A DNA stretch of 64,000 bases from contig CAWEGV010000011.1 in NCBI GenBank assembly GCA_963808615.1, positions 62,001 to 126,000 of the forward strand. The letters run 5' to 3'. The notes below the pieces were generated by a model, which did no database searches, had not been told where the DNA came from, and saw only the letters and a list, made by a program, of their open reading frames with translations. Of this stretch, positions 8,411-17,003 are shown piece after piece. Positions within the stretch are counted from its first letter, which is position 1; each line of letters starts with the position of its first letter. The position numbers were made by a program, and so were the translations under genes. The DNA comes from Palsa-504 sp963808615 (GTDB lineage Bacteria; Actinomycetota; Actinomycetes; Streptosporangiales; Streptosporangiaceae).

Positions 8411-9129
8411 GCCGCGTAGGGTGCCATCTCGCGGAGCGCCGGGGTCGTCCGCGGGGCTGACCGTAAGCATTCCTTAACGCCGGTCATCACGGGCCGTTCA
8501 GAAGAAATGGCGCACGAGCCGATGGCCGCGAACCAGCGTCCGTCGACCGTCCAGGTCTCGACCTCGCCCAGCCCGGCCTCCCGGGCCACGTCCTCGATGT
8601 GGTCGGTGCCGACGAAGGCCCACGGGAACCACGGACCGGCCAGCTCGGCATGGCACAGCCGTACGGGCTCGCGGCGCAGCGGCCTGCCCGGCGGCTCCAG
8701 CTCGACCAGGGCGCGGCCCTCGGGCGCGAGCAGTTCGCCTGCCCGGCGGAGCAAGGCCGCCGGATCACCGCCGATCCCGATGTTCCCGTCCGCGAGCAGC
8801 ACCGTCATCCAGCGGCCGGTGCCGGGTACGCGGCCGAACACGTCCCGCAGCATCACCAGCGCGCCCGAGGAGCGGGCCAGGTCGACGGCGTAGGGCGTGA
8901 TGTCGATGCCCAGGGTGGGGATGCCGCGCTCGGCCAGGGCCACCGTCAGCCGACCCGGGCCCGAGCCGATGTCGAGGGTCGGGCCCTGGCAGCGCTCCAG
9001 GAGGGACCTGTCGGCGGGGCTTTCGTTCAGCCAGCCGTCCACGGGCAGCGGCATGCGGCTGCCGTCGGCGTGCTCGACATCCGGCCGGACCCAGCCGGCC
9101 AGCGCGCGCTCGTACAGTTCCCCGATCAC
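8407..9129 (-). CDS. Class I SAM-dependent methyltransferase
   Basis: LDIGSGPGRLTVALAERG is SAM-binding motif I, followed by GIDITPYAVDLAR and a conserved VLLADGNIGIGGDP stretch. The 240-residue protein is a small-molecule type methyltransferase without added domains. It starts at GTG 9129 and its stop overlaps the GT87 start, so it heads the four-gene minus-strand operon, divergent from the two-component system. This gene order (molybdopterin oxidoreductase, GT87, methyltransferase, response regulator and kinase, epimerase, GT2, DUF2064) is one I associate with other actinomycetes, although no function has been assigned to it as far as I know. Confidence 0.8.
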   Translation of the reverse strand: MIGELYERALAGWVRPDVEHADGSRMPLPVDGWLNESPADRSLLERCQGPTLDIGSGPGRLTVALAERGIPTLGIDITPYAVDLARSSGALVMLRDVFGRVPGTGRWMTVLLADGNIGIGGDPAALLRRAGELLAPEGRALVELEPPGRPLRREPVRLCHAELAGPWFPWAFVGTDHIEDVAREAGLGEVETWTVDGRWFAAIGSCAISSERPVMTGVKECLRSAPRTTPALREMAPYAA

Positions 9130-9405
9130 GCCGACTCCTCAGACCTTGTCAGTCCACCGATGATCGCGAGGCGGAGCCCGCCGCGATCGCTGAACCGCCC
9201 GCGCCCACGGCCGGGCGGAAACATCCTCAGTGTCAACCCTGGTAGCGGCCAGTTCGGCATCGATCGGCGCGAAGCTCACACAATCGTCACTGTGCTTACG
9301 TACTTATGACGAGCCGGAGCGCTTTTGGCCCCTGTGCTGGCTTGGATGACCATTTACGTCTTACCTTTAAGGCGTGATCAATGCCGCTGACCAGAACGGG
9401 CTGCC
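9130..9405. promoter_or_regulatory. Divergent promoter region, methyltransferase operon / two-component system
   Basis: This 276-nt gap between divergent genes must hold promoters for both directions. It is more AT-rich than its neighbours around 9290-9375, with TTACGTACTTA near 9296 and CTTACCTTTAAGG near 9360. I could not fix a confident -35/-10 pair. Confidence 0.4.
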
Positions 9406-10122
9406 TTGGTAAGCAATCCCGATCCACCAGGACGGATCGTCGTCGTCGACGACGATCCCACCGTCGCGGACGTCGTCGGGCGTTATCTCGTGCGCGACGG
9501 CCACACGGTCGAATGCGTGCACGACGGATACGAAGCGCTACGCCGCGTCGCCGAGGAGCCGCCCGATCTCGTCGTCCTCGACCTGATGCTGCCCGGCATG
9601 GACGGCCTGGAGGTGTGCCGCAGGCTGCGGGCCCGCTGGCCCATTCCGGTCGTGATGCTGACCGCCCTGGGTGACGAGACCGATCGCCTGGTCGGCTTCG
9701 AGACCGGCGCGGACGACTACGTGACCAAGCCGTTCAGCCCGCGTGAGCTAGCGCTCCGGGTGCGTTCGGTGCTGCGCAGGTCGCGCGGCGTCGGCCTGCC
9801 CGACAAGCCCGACCTCGGCAGCATCGCCGACGGCAACCTGGTCGTGGACCTGTCCGCGCACGAGGTCAGGGCCGACGACAAGCTGGTCCAGCTGACCTCG
9901 CGGGAATACGACCTGCTGGTCTTCCTGATGCGCAACCCGCGTAAGGCCTTCACCAGGGAACAGCTGCTCAGCGAGGTGTGGAGCTGGACGTTCGGCGACA
10001 CGTCCACCGTCACCGTGCACGTCAGGCGGCTGCGCGAAAAGCTCGAGCCCGACCCCACCCTGCCCAGGCGCATCGTCACGGTGTGGGGCGTCGGCTACCG
10101 GTACGAGCCGGAGGCGGCGTGA
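9406..10122 (+). CDS. OmpR/PhoB-family response regulator
   Basis: The receiver domain has the acidic pocket VVDDDP (residues 14-18), phosphoacceptor Asp59 in VVLDLMLPG, and the conserved Lys in DDYVTKPFSPREL. The C-terminal winged helix ends in TVHVRRLREKLEPDP and VWGVGYRYEP, diagnostic of the OmpR class. It starts at TTG 9406 and the stop overlaps the kinase GTG as GTGA, so the pair is translationally coupled. It is divergent from the methyltransferase-GT87-oxidoreductase operon and followed by other glycan genes, so it is the obvious candidate to regulate them. That link is inference. Confidence 0.92.
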   Translation: MVSNPDPPGRIVVVDDDPTVADVVGRYLVRDGHTVECVHDGYEALRRVAEEPPDLVVLDLMLPGMDGLEVCRRLRARWPIPVVMLTALGDETDRLVGFETGADDYVTKPFSPRELALRVRSVLRRSRGVGLPDKPDLGSIADGNLVVDLSAHEVRADDKLVQLTSREYDLLVFLMRNPRKAFTREQLLSEVWSWTFGDTSTVTVHVRRLREKLEPDPTLPRRIVTVWGVGYRYEPEAA

Positions 10123-11384
10123 GCGGCAGTCGCGACCTTGCCTCGCAGATACTGCCGTTCGGCATCCAGGTATCGGACCTGGAGTTCATCGCGCTGTGGA
10201 CGTTCGTCGCCGCGGTTGTCATCAGCGTTATCGGGATCCTGCTGCTGCGCCCGCTCGGCGCGCGCTCGCTGAGCCTGATGTTCACCGTCGTGGTGGCGGC
10301 CTCCGTGCTGGCCTCGATGGCCGGGGTGGGCGTCATCGCGTACCGGATGATGGCCACACCCGGCGACCGCAACGTGATGCTGACCCTGATACCGATCGGC
10401 GCGCTGGCCGGGTTCGCGGTGGCCCTGGTCGTCGCACGCCGGCTGATCAAGGCCAGCCGGGCGATTTCCGAGGCGGTCCAGGGTGTCGGCGAGAGCGGCG
10501 TGTACATACCGCCCCAGCGCACGCTACCCGCGGAACTGGCCGAACTGTCCGAGGCGCTGACCGTCGCCTACGACCGCCTGGCTCAGGCTAGGACTAGGGA
10601 GCGGGCCCTGGAGGCCAGTCGGCGCGAGCTCGTCGCCTGGGTCAGCCATGACCTGCGCACCCCGCTGGCCGGGCTGCGGGCCATGGCCGAGGCCCTGGAA
10701 GACCAGGTCGTGACCGACCCGCGCGAGGTGTCCCAGTACCACACGCAGATCCGCCGCGAGGTGGACCGGCTGACCTTGATGATCGACGACCTGTTCGAGC
10801 TGTCCCGGATCCACGCCGGCGCGCTGCGGCTGTCCCGGCGCATGGTCGGGCTGGAGGACCTGGTGGCCGAGGTCGTGGCCAGCGCCGAGCCGGTGGCCAG
10901 GTCCAAGGGCGTCAGGCTCACCGGCGCCGCGGTCCGCGGCATGCCCGTGTTCATCGACACCGCCGAGATGGGCCGGGCGCTGCGCAACCTGGTCACCAAC
11001 GCGATCAGGCACACGCCCTCTGACGGCGTGGTCGACGTGCTGGCCGAGATGCAGGGCGGGATGGCGTGCGTCAGCGTGTCGGACGCCTGCGGCGGCATCC
11101 CGCCCGAGGACCTGCCGCGGGTCTTCGACGTGGCGTTCCGCGGCGAGTCGGCCCGTACTCCTGGGCCCCAGGAGGGGGCCGGGCTCGGCCTGTCGATCGC
11201 CCGCGGCATTGTGGAGGCGCACTCCGGCCAAATCGCCGTGCGTAACGCCGGCCCCGGCTGCCAGTTCCTCGTCAGGCTGCCGGTGGCCCGCCCGGGCGCG
11301 CAGGTGCTGACCCGCTCCGGACCCGGGTCCGCGCCCGGCCACCGCGCCGGGCCGGGCCGCCCCGGCGCCGTCAGCCCGAACTGA
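10119..11384 (+). CDS. Sensor histidine kinase
   Basis: Three hydrophobic segments in the first 115 residues are followed by a HAMP-like stretch (ARRLIKASRAISEAV), the HisKA dimerisation domain with phosphoacceptor His177 in AWVSHDLRTPLAG, and the ATPase domain with N-box NLVTNAIRHTP, DACGGIPPEDLPRVFD and GAGLGLSIARGIVEAH. The product is 421 residues with a Pro/Gly-rich tail. There is little extracytoplasmic sequence between the membrane segments, so it probably senses a signal in or near the membrane. The GTG start overlaps the regulator stop. Confidence 0.92.
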   Translation: MSGSRDLASQILPFGIQVSDLEFIALWTFVAAVVISVIGILLLRPLGARSLSLMFTVVVAASVLASMAGVGVIAYRMMATPGDRNVMLTLIPIGALAGFAVALVVARRLIKASRAISEAVQGVGESGVYIPPQRTLPAELAELSEALTVAYDRLAQARTRERALEASRRELVAWVSHDLRTPLAGLRAMAEALEDQVVTDPREVSQYHTQIRREVDRLTLMIDDLFELSRIHAGALRLSRRMVGLEDLVAEVVASAEPVARSKGVRLTGAAVRGMPVFIDTAEMGRALRNLVTNAIRHTPSDGVVDVLAEMQGGMACVSVSDACGGIPPEDLPRVFDVAFRGESARTPGPQEGAGLGLSIARGIVEAHSGQIAVRNAGPGCQFLVRLPVARPGAQVLTRSGPGSAPGHRAGPGRPGAVSPN

Positions 11385-11489
11385 CCCGGATCAGGCCAAT
11401 ACCTGATTGTGACTGGCACACCGGTGCCTCCACGCTCACCCCAGCCGTCCGCCAACCGGACCGGTAAGTTCCAGGTCTACACGCAGGTT

Positions 11490-12587
11490 CTAAGCGAGCG
11501 CGGGCAGGGCAGCGGGTTCGCGCAGCGGGGCGCGGGCAAACTCGGCGATCCCTTCAGCGAACCGGATCTGGGCGCGGAAACCCAGGTGGGCGGCGCTGCG
11601 GGCAGGCGAGGCCACTACATGCCTGACATCTCCCAGGCGGTACTCGCCGGTGACCACCGGCTCGAGGCCGCCGCCGAACGCGGCGGCCAGTGCGGCGGCC
11701 ATCTCGCCGACCGTGCGCGGCTCGCCGCTCGCGACGTTGTAGCACCGCAGTCGGCCGGCGTCGGCCGTGGCAGGATCCGCGTCAGCCGCCTGGCCGGCGG
11801 CCTCCAGGGCCAGCAGGTTGGCCCGGGCCACGTCGCGGACATGCACGAAGTCGCGGCGCTGGCCGCCGTCTTCGAACACCCGCGGCGCGACCCCGTTCTC
11901 CAGGCAGGAGCGGAAGATCGCGGCCACGCCCGAGTACGGCGTGTCCCGCGGCATCCGGGGGCCGTACACGTTGTGGTACCGAAGCCCGACCGCCGCTCCG
12001 CCGGTCAGCCGCGCCCAGCTGGCCGCCAGGTGCTCCTGGGCCACCTTGCTCGCGGCGTAGGCGTTACGCGGGTCAAGCGGCGCGTCCTCGGTCACCGTCG
12101 CCGTGGTGAGCGGCTGCCCGCACCGCGGGCAGCGCGGCTCGAAGCGGCCTGCGGCCAGGTCGGCCGGCAGCCTGGGCGCCGGGCGGATCCGGCCGTGCGC
12201 CGGGCAGTCATAAGCTCCCTCGCCGTACACGACCATCGACGAGGCGATCACCAGGCACGGTATGCCGTGTCGGCCCATGGCCTCCAGCAGGACCGCGGTG
12301 CCGGTCACATTGACGTCCGCGTAGACGGGCAGGTCGGAAAGGTCCACGCCCAGCCCGACCATGGCGGCTTGGTGGCACACTGCGTCCATGCCGGCCAGCG
12401 CCCGGTCCACCGTCGCAGGGTCGCGCACGTCGCCCACGGTCAGCTCGCCACAGACGTGGTCCGGGCGGCCGCGATGGACGGCGGGCGACAGGGAGTCCAG
12501 GCCCCGTACGTCGTGGCCCGCGGCCCGCAGGCCCTCCGCGATATGGGATCCGATGAACCCGGCCGCGCCGGTCACGAGAACGCGCAT
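11490..12587 (-). CDS. Extended-SDR NAD-dependent epimerase/dehydratase with zinc-ribbon-like insert
   Basis: VLVTGAAGFIGSHIAEGL is the NAD-binding glycine motif; YAASKVAQEHL carries the catalytic Tyr and Lys, with SSMVVYG supplying the Ser region. The fold matches UDP-glucose 4-epimerase-like enzymes. Between the catalytic Ser and Tyr there is an insertion with CPAHGRIRPAP and CPRCGQPL whose Cys/His residues could bind zinc; I have seen similar inserts in epimerases next to DUF2064 and GT2 genes. The product is 365 residues. It is convergent with the kinase and divergent from the GT2 gene. It probably makes a nucleotide sugar for the cluster. Confidence 0.85.
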   Translation of the reverse strand: MRVLVTGAAGFIGSHIAEGLRAAGHDVRGLDSLSPAVHRGRPDHVCGELTVGDVRDPATVDRALAGMDAVCHQAAMVGLGVDLSDLPVYADVNVTGTAVLLEAMGRHGIPCLVIASSMVVYGEGAYDCPAHGRIRPAPRLPADLAAGRFEPRCPRCGQPLTTATVTEDAPLDPRNAYAASKVAQEHLAASWARLTGGAAVGLRYHNVYGPRMPRDTPYSGVAAIFRSCLENGVAPRVFEDGGQRRDFVHVRDVARANLLALEAAGQAADADPATADAGRLRCYNVASGEPRTVGEMAAALAAAFGGGLEPVVTGEYRLGDVRHVVASPARSAAHLGFRAQIRFAEGIAEFARAPLREPAALPALA

Positions 12588-12710
12588 GCCTCAGCAAAGC
12601 ACGCGATGACGAGGGGTCGGCCTGCCCGCCGATACCGTCACAGCTTCGTAAGCCCCCCCGAGCCATTTTCTGGGCCTGATCCGGCTGTCGCGCCAGTACT
12701 GTCGGTCGCC

Positions 12711-13379
12711 ATGGAAATCGACGTGATCCTGCCCTGCCTCAACGAGGCGGGCGCGCTGCCTTGGGTACTGTCCCGGATGCCGCACGGCTACCGGCCCATC
12801 GTCGCGGACAACGGCTCCTCCGACGGCTCCGCGGATATCGCCGCGAGCTACGGGGCCCGGGTCGTGTACGTCCCGCAGCGCGGCTTCGGCGCCGCCTGCC
12901 ACGCCGGCCTGCTGGAGGCCCGCAGCGAGATCGTCTGCGTGATGGACGCCGATGCCTCCTTCGATCCGGGCGACCTGCCGTCCGTGACCGGCCCGGTGCT
13001 GGCCGGCCAGGCCGATCTGGTGCTGGGACGGCGCTCGATCCAAGGCAGCGGCGCCTGGCCGCTGCACGCCAGGATCGGCAACCGGGTGCTGGCCGCCGAG
13101 CTGCGGCGCCGGATCGGGGTTCCGGTGCGGGACCTGGGCCCGATGCGGGCCGCGCGGCGGGAGGCGCTGCTGGCCCTGCCGATGTCCGACCGCCGGTTCG
13201 GTTACCCGCTGGAGATGGTGGTCCGCGCGGCCCAGGCTGGCTGGCGGATCGCCGAGACCGACGTGCCCTACTACCCGCGGACCGGCAAGTCGAAGGTCAC
13301 CGGCACCCTCGGCGGCACGGTCAGGACCGTGCGGGACATGCGCCGCGTGCTCGCCACTGCCACCTCCCCCGCGTCATGA
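12711..13379 (+). CDS. GT2-family glycosyltransferase (DPM/GtrB-like)
   Basis: The GT-A signature DVILPCLNEAGALP at the N-terminus is followed by VADNGSSDGSADIA and MDADASFDPGDLP, the DxD-type metal-binding region. The 222-residue protein has no membrane segments, so it is shorter than GtrB-type enzymes that carry C-terminal helices. It probably moves a sugar onto polyprenyl phosphate or another acceptor, which would feed the GT87 enzyme. ATG 12711 is the first start before the conserved strand. Its stop overlaps an ATG beginning a 15-nt tandem repeat, so a repeat-bearing reading frame may be coupled to it. Confidence 0.87.
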   Translation: MEIDVILPCLNEAGALPWVLSRMPHGYRPIVADNGSSDGSADIAASYGARVVYVPQRGFGAACHAGLLEARSEIVCVMDADASFDPGDLPSVTGPVLAGQADLVLGRRSIQGSGAWPLHARIGNRVLAAELRRRIGVPVRDLGPMRAARREALLALPMSDRRFGYPLEMVVRAAQAGWRIAETDVPYYPRTGKSKVTGTLGGTVRTVRDMRRVLATATSPAS

Positions 13380-13465
13380 ACGGCCCGGCCATGAACGGCC
13401 CGGCCATGAACGGCCCGGCCATGAACGGCCCGGCCATGAACGGCCCGGCCATGAACGGGCCTGGG
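13376..13465 (+). repeat. 15-bp tandem repeat ATGAACGGCCCGGCC, five exact copies plus one variant
   Basis: Units start at 13376, 13391, 13406, 13421 and 13436; a degenerate sixth unit covers 13451-13465. Each unit contains ATG in the same frame and encodes MNGPA. The first ATG overlaps the GT2 stop codon. The unit length is a multiple of three, so copy-number change would not shift frame. Confidence 0.95.
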
Positions 13466-13666
13466 ATGACAGGCGCCAGGATCGGCCGCGAGTACACCGG
13501 CAGGCACCGGCGCGACAGCGGCCCAGAGCCGCTCCGCCCAGACCCGGCGGGCCGCGCCGCGAGGAGCGGCCGGATTGAGCTGAACGGCGGGCTGCTGCCG
13601 GGCCCCGGGCCAGTTGCCTGGCCGCGGCCCGGCGCCAGCGGAGGGCGGAAGTCCGATGCCGGGTGA
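13376..13666 (+). CDS. Possible small repeat protein (MNGPA pentapeptides)
   Basis: An open frame of 96 residues starts at the ATG that overlaps the GT2 stop (ATGA) and ends inside the start region of the DUF2064 gene. It begins with five MNGPA repeats and MNGPG, then a basic, Pro/Gly/Arg-rich tail with no recognisable domain. ATGA coupling on one side and overlap on the other suggest that it could be translated to bridge the two glycosyltransferase genes. The tail composition is what any frame gives in this GC-rich DNA, so coding is uncertain. Confidence 0.35.
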   Translation: MNGPAMNGPAMNGPAMNGPAMNGPAMNGPGMTGARIGREYTGRHRRDSGPEPLRPDPAGRAARSGRIELNGGLLPGPGPVAWPRPGASGGRKSDAG

Positions 13667-14339
13667 CCCGCTGGCGGCCCAGGTCATGGTGATCGCGAAG
13701 GAACCCGTTCCGGGCCGGGTCAAGACCCGCCTCACGCCGCCTTACACGCCGTCGCAGGCGGCCAAACTCGCCGAGGCAGCGCTGGCCGACACCCTGGCCG
13801 CGGTCGGGTCCGCGAGCGTGGCCAGGCGGGTACTCGCCCTGGACGGCGCGCCCGGCCGGTGGCTGCCGGCCGGATTCGACGTCATCGGCCAGCGCGGCGG
13901 CGGCCTGGACGAGCGGATCGCCTGGGCCCTGGCTGACGCCCGCGCGGCCTGGCCCGCTCCCGTGGTCCTGATCGGGATGGACACCCCTCAGGTGACACCG
14001 GACCTGCTGGCCGCGGCCGCCGGGCCGCTGCTATCAGGCGCGGCCGATGCGACCCTGGGTATGGCCGAGGACGGCGGCTTCTGGCTGCTCGGCCTGCGCG
14101 AGATCGATCCTGCCCTGGTGCTCGGCGTTCCGATGTCGCGCCCGGACACCGGATCACTGCAGCTCGGCCGGCTGGAAGCGGCCGGGCTGCGGGTCGCTCT
14201 GCTGCCCGAGCTCACCGACGTCGACACCGCCGACGAGGCCGAGCGCATCGCGGCCGCCACGCCGGGTTCGCGCTTCGCGGCCTGCGTGCGGGAGCTTTCA
14301 GGCCAGGACGTCCGGCCGTTCGCCGCCGCCGCCCGCTGA
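13656..14339 (+). CDS. DUF2064 / TIGR04282-family glycosyltransferase
   Basis: The protein has the GT-A-like features of this family: IAKEPVPGRVKTRLTPPYTP at the N-terminus, then VLIGMDTPQVTPDLL and LGMAEDGGFWLLGL. Members are annotated as arsenosugar-biosynthesis glycosyltransferases (TIGR04282), but many sit in loci with no arsenic genes, as here. The product is 227 residues, normal for the family. ATG 13656 follows a good GGAGGGCGGAAG ribosome site. With the GT2 and SDR genes beside it, it probably performs nucleotidyl or glycosyl transfer for the same unidentified product. Confidence 0.85.
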   Translation: MPGDPLAAQVMVIAKEPVPGRVKTRLTPPYTPSQAAKLAEAALADTLAAVGSASVARRVLALDGAPGRWLPAGFDVIGQRGGGLDERIAWALADARAAWPAPVVLIGMDTPQVTPDLLAAAAGPLLSGAADATLGMAEDGGFWLLGLREIDPALVLGVPMSRPDTGSLQLGRLEAAGLRVALLPELTDVDTADEAERIAAATPGSRFAACVRELSGQDVRPFAAAAR

Positions 14340-14561
14340 CCCATTCCGGCGGCTGAGTCGCACGCTGGTAGCTGAGAGTGGTTAAATGGCCCTGGTTGTC
14401 ACGAAGTTCGTGTACGTGCCCAGCGCCTGCGAAGTTCTGACCGCGGGCGTCCTGGATCCCCGAACGCCCGCCCGTTACCGGGCCGCCCGCTTGGGTAGCG
14501 GTCGCAGCAACCCGGGACTCACGACCGTGCGTTCCCGAAATCGTCTCAGTAGGAGAAGTAC
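14340..14561 (+). promoter_or_regulatory. Promoter and long 5' leader of the cold-shock gene
   Basis: 222 nt separate the DUF2064 stop from the cold-shock ATG. cspA-type genes commonly have long structured leaders. GTAGGAGAAGTAC before ATG 14562 is a strong ribosome site. A 64-codon frame inside (from 14386) has no supporting features and is not called. Confidence 0.45.
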
Positions 14562-14765
14562 ATGCCTCAGGGCACCGTGAAGTGGTTCAACTCGGACAAG
14601 GGCTACGGCTTCATCGCCCCCGACGACGGCTCGGCCGACGTGTTCGTCCACCACTCCACCATCAAGGTCGACGGATTCCGCACCCTGCAGGAGAACCAGC
14701 GGGTCGAGTACACCGCGGGGCGCGGCCCCAAGGGGGTGCAGGCGGAGGAAGTTCACCCGCTGTAG
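14562..14765 (+). CDS. Cold-shock protein, CspA family
   Basis: This is a complete 67-residue OB-fold protein with RNP1 KGYGFIAPD and RNP2 DVFVHHS, the nucleic-acid-binding motifs of CspA-type RNA chaperones. TVKWFNSDKGYGFI is the family signature. The length is standard. It is monocistronic and followed 20 nt later by a strong bidirectional hairpin terminator. Confidence 0.97.
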   Translation: MPQGTVKWFNSDKGYGFIAPDDGSADVFVHHSTIKVDGFRTLQENQRVEYTAGRGPKGVQAEEVHPL

Positions 14766-14785
14766 CACGTCACGGCACGCGCGAA

Positions 14786-14818
14786 AAGGGGCGGCCCCGG
14801 GTCCCGGGGCCGCCCCTT
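14786..14818. terminator. Bidirectional hairpin terminator
   Basis: A perfect 15-bp stem (14786-14800 with 14804-14818) around a GTC loop lies between the cold-shock gene and the convergent L,D-transpeptidase. It starts with an A run, so it also serves the minus strand. The core GGGGCGGCCCCGG is shared with the terminator at 18713. Confidence 0.9.
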
Positions 14819-14826
14819 CTGCGCGC

Positions 14827-16083
14827 TCAGGCGACCGGGCCGGTGACCGTGACCAGGCTGCCGTAGTAGAGGTAGGAGTAAGCCGTCCTGGCCGCGTCCC
14901 AGGGCAGCTCGACGCAGCCCAGGCTCTGGTACCACCCGTAGCTGTACCGGTCGAACTGGTGCACCGCGTCCCCGCCGTTGAAGTAGTTCGCGTAGTACAC
15001 CGGGTCGTCATACTTCGAGCCGTCCGGGTTGGTCCCCTTCATGTAGGTGAAATAGAACTTCAGGTAGACGGGGAACGTGCCGTCCACGGTGGGGGACGCC
15101 GCGATGCCGGTGTTGACCAGGCTCCTGAGCACCACGTCACCGTTGTGCCAGATGATGATGGTCTCGGGACTGTCCTGGCTGGCCAGCGCGTAGGTGTAGC
15201 CGTTCGGGTTGCGCTGGCCCTTCGCGACCGCGGTGAGCAGGTCGGACCACACGGTATGACCGGCGTAACCGTCCATCGTCAGGCCGTGGACCGACTCGAA
15301 GGCCCGGATCGCGCCGACGTCGAGAATGTTGGCCGAACCGGTCGCCCACTGGTCCGTCAGGTTCGACGGGTAACCCTTCTGCCAGGTGAATGTCCCGCGG
15401 GGCGGGGCGTACGCAGCCGAGAGCTCGGCGTTCGCGTTGCTGGGGCTGATGGCCGACCGGGAGGCCGGGGTCCAGGTCAGCGGCAGGTAACCGAGCTGTG
15501 CGAACAACTGCTGCAGGCGCAGGGTGCTGAACGAGCCCGTGGTGAAGCTCTCGGTGACCCCCGCGGCCAGCAGCCCGCCGGAGCCCGTGCTGGCCCCGCC
15601 GACCGAGATCATCCCGGACGGGCCGCCGGGGATCTTCAGCGTGACCCGGGTGCTCTGGAAGTAACCCGCGGCGGGGGTGAAGACCGCCGTGTCGCCCTCA
15701 ACCTGCCAGTTGCCCGCGATCTGAGGTGACAACTGCGGCATCGGGGTGCTGGCCGCGAGCGGGGCGGAGAACTGCACCCGGATCGGAGCGGCGCCGTTGA
15801 CGCCGTGCGCTCCAGCGGCCGGGGTGACCGAAAGTACCTGCAGCGGGACCGCGGGCTGGGTCACCGTCGAGCGTTCGGCATCCGTCACCGGGGCCGCGTG
15901 GCTTCCCGGCGACGCGAACGCGACGATCGCGACGCCTGCCGCCAGGACCATGGCCGCGCTGCCGGCGGTCAGGGCCGCGCCCCGGCGCCTCTTCCTGCGT
16001 CGCGACCCGCTCGGTTCGGCTTCCATGGCCCCATCGCCCTCGGGCATTGACTGCCGTTTGCGGAACCAGCCGGATCGCGACAC
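14827..16083 (-). CDS. L,D-transpeptidase with Big-type and peptidoglycan-binding domains
   Basis: A basic N-terminus (RRRKRRRG) is followed by a single hydrophobic segment that anchors or exports the protein. Next come a bacterial Ig-like domain (VLSVTPAAGAHGVNGAAPI), a peptidoglycan-binding-like segment (LRLQQLFAQLGYLPLTW) and a YkuD catalytic domain with HQFDRYSYGWYQSLGCVELP, giving the His and the SxGC active-site Cys. It makes 3-3 cross-links in peptidoglycan. GTG 16083 is chosen because GGAGGAG lies 8 nt upstream; starts at 16047 or 16026 would also keep the anchor. The 418 residues are intact, unlike the second copy at 21728. It faces away from a secreted protein gene across a 920-nt gap. 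Confidence 0.87.
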   Translation of the reverse strand: MSRSGWFRKRQSMPEGDGAMEAEPSGSRRRKRRRGAALTAGSAAMVLAAGVAIVAFASPGSHAAPVTDAERSTVTQPAVPLQVLSVTPAAGAHGVNGAAPIRVQFSAPLAASTPMPQLSPQIAGNWQVEGDTAVFTPAAGYFQSTRVTLKIPGGPSGMISVGGASTGSGGLLAAGVTESFTTGSFSTLRLQQLFAQLGYLPLTWTPASRSAISPSNANAELSAAYAPPRGTFTWQKGYPSNLTDQWATGSANILDVGAIRAFESVHGLTMDGYAGHTVWSDLLTAVAKGQRNPNGYTYALASQDSPETIIIWHNGDVVLRSLVNTGIAASPTVDGTFPVYLKFYFTYMKGTNPDGSKYDDPVYYANYFNGGDAVHQFDRYSYGWYQSLGCVELPWDAARTAYSYLYYGSLVTVTGPVA

Positions 16084-17003
16084 GGTGCCGTCTCCTCCAC
16101 GGGATTTCACAATTGGACCAATGACGGGCCGAACTCTCGGAGCACGCAAGATCAGTTAGCAACCCTTAGTACAGACGCGTACCTACCGCGAAAGGTTGCC
16201 GGATCAAGCATATCCTCACCCAGCCGGCGTCCTATGGTGCGGCTGGGCCGCCCGGCGCCGTCGCCCGTGTCCCGGCACAGCCCGTACCGGCCGCTGGGGG
16301 CGCCGCCAGAGGGCGGGCAGCAGCCGGAAATCCTGAGTGCGAATTGCGCTAGGGCCTGATTACGCGGCTTCGCGAAATGGCTCCGGATTGCTTCAGGACT
16401 CCCCGGATCGACCTCCGGGTGACCGGTAATGAATGCCTGGCCGGCATATCGGACTACCCGGAAGGACGGACACGTTACGGTAAATTCCCGCTGCTCCCTG
16501 GACACCGGATAGCAGCCGGTCGCCGTGCGGTCTGGCTGAGGCCGCGCGATCGCGTCGCCGTCACGAAGGTCCGGGGCACCGTCACGTCGTCCGCGGGCCC
16601 GGGGACCAGCCACTGCCGGGCAACCCTCGGCCGGGCGCCACGACATGGCAGGCAGGCCGGAGCCGGAGGCCCGGAGCGCCGTCCAGGCATGGGCCGTGCC
16701 GTAACCCCTCCGAAAGATCCGGCGCTCACTGAGAGAGATTTAATAATTACAAGACGTACCTGCCGTGCCGGGCCGGTCTTTCCGCCGCGACTTGATGTCC
16801 TATTACGGGGCAATCTCGGTCGGCACAGGACCCCGCCACCTGCGACGTAAGAACTTGGCAATAAATTGCCAAGGCTTCAGCGCTGTTTCCGGTTTCAAAC
16901 CGGACAAAACATTAATCTTCCTGATTTCGGAGTTTCCGCTATGCCGCAGGTCTACGGTGAACCATCGGGAGCGTCACAGCGGACATCCATGGAGGTGGAT
17001 TGA
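16084..17003. other. 920-nt divergent intergenic region, partly AT-rich
   Basis: No convincing gene is seen; the open frames here have actinomycete random-frame composition and no motifs. The segment 16720-16960 is clearly more AT-rich than the surroundings and probably contains the promoter of the secreted protein gene. GGAGGTGG lies just before its ATG at 17004. An inverted repeat is listed separately. Confidence 0.5.
16854..16873. promoter_or_regulatory. Inverted repeat CTTGGCAA-TAAA-TTGCCAAG
   Basis: Two perfect 8-nt arms flank TAAA, about 130 nt upstream of the secreted protein ATG and within the AT-rich promoter region. It could be an operator or an mRNA leader hairpin. It lacks a following U run, so it is probably not a terminator. 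Confidence 0.45.

Noticed and set aside
13376..13465. Tandem repeat as CRISPR or origin iterons
   Set aside because: Units are 15 bp, contiguous and in frame; no replication or cas gene is nearby.
14386..14580. 64-codon frame in the cold-shock leader
   Set aside because: It has no convincing ribosome site and runs into the csp start in another frame; more likely untranslated leader.
16152..16850. Open frames in the 920-nt gap before the secreted protein gene
   Set aside because: They have no ribosome sites or recognisable motifs, and overlap each other on both strands.
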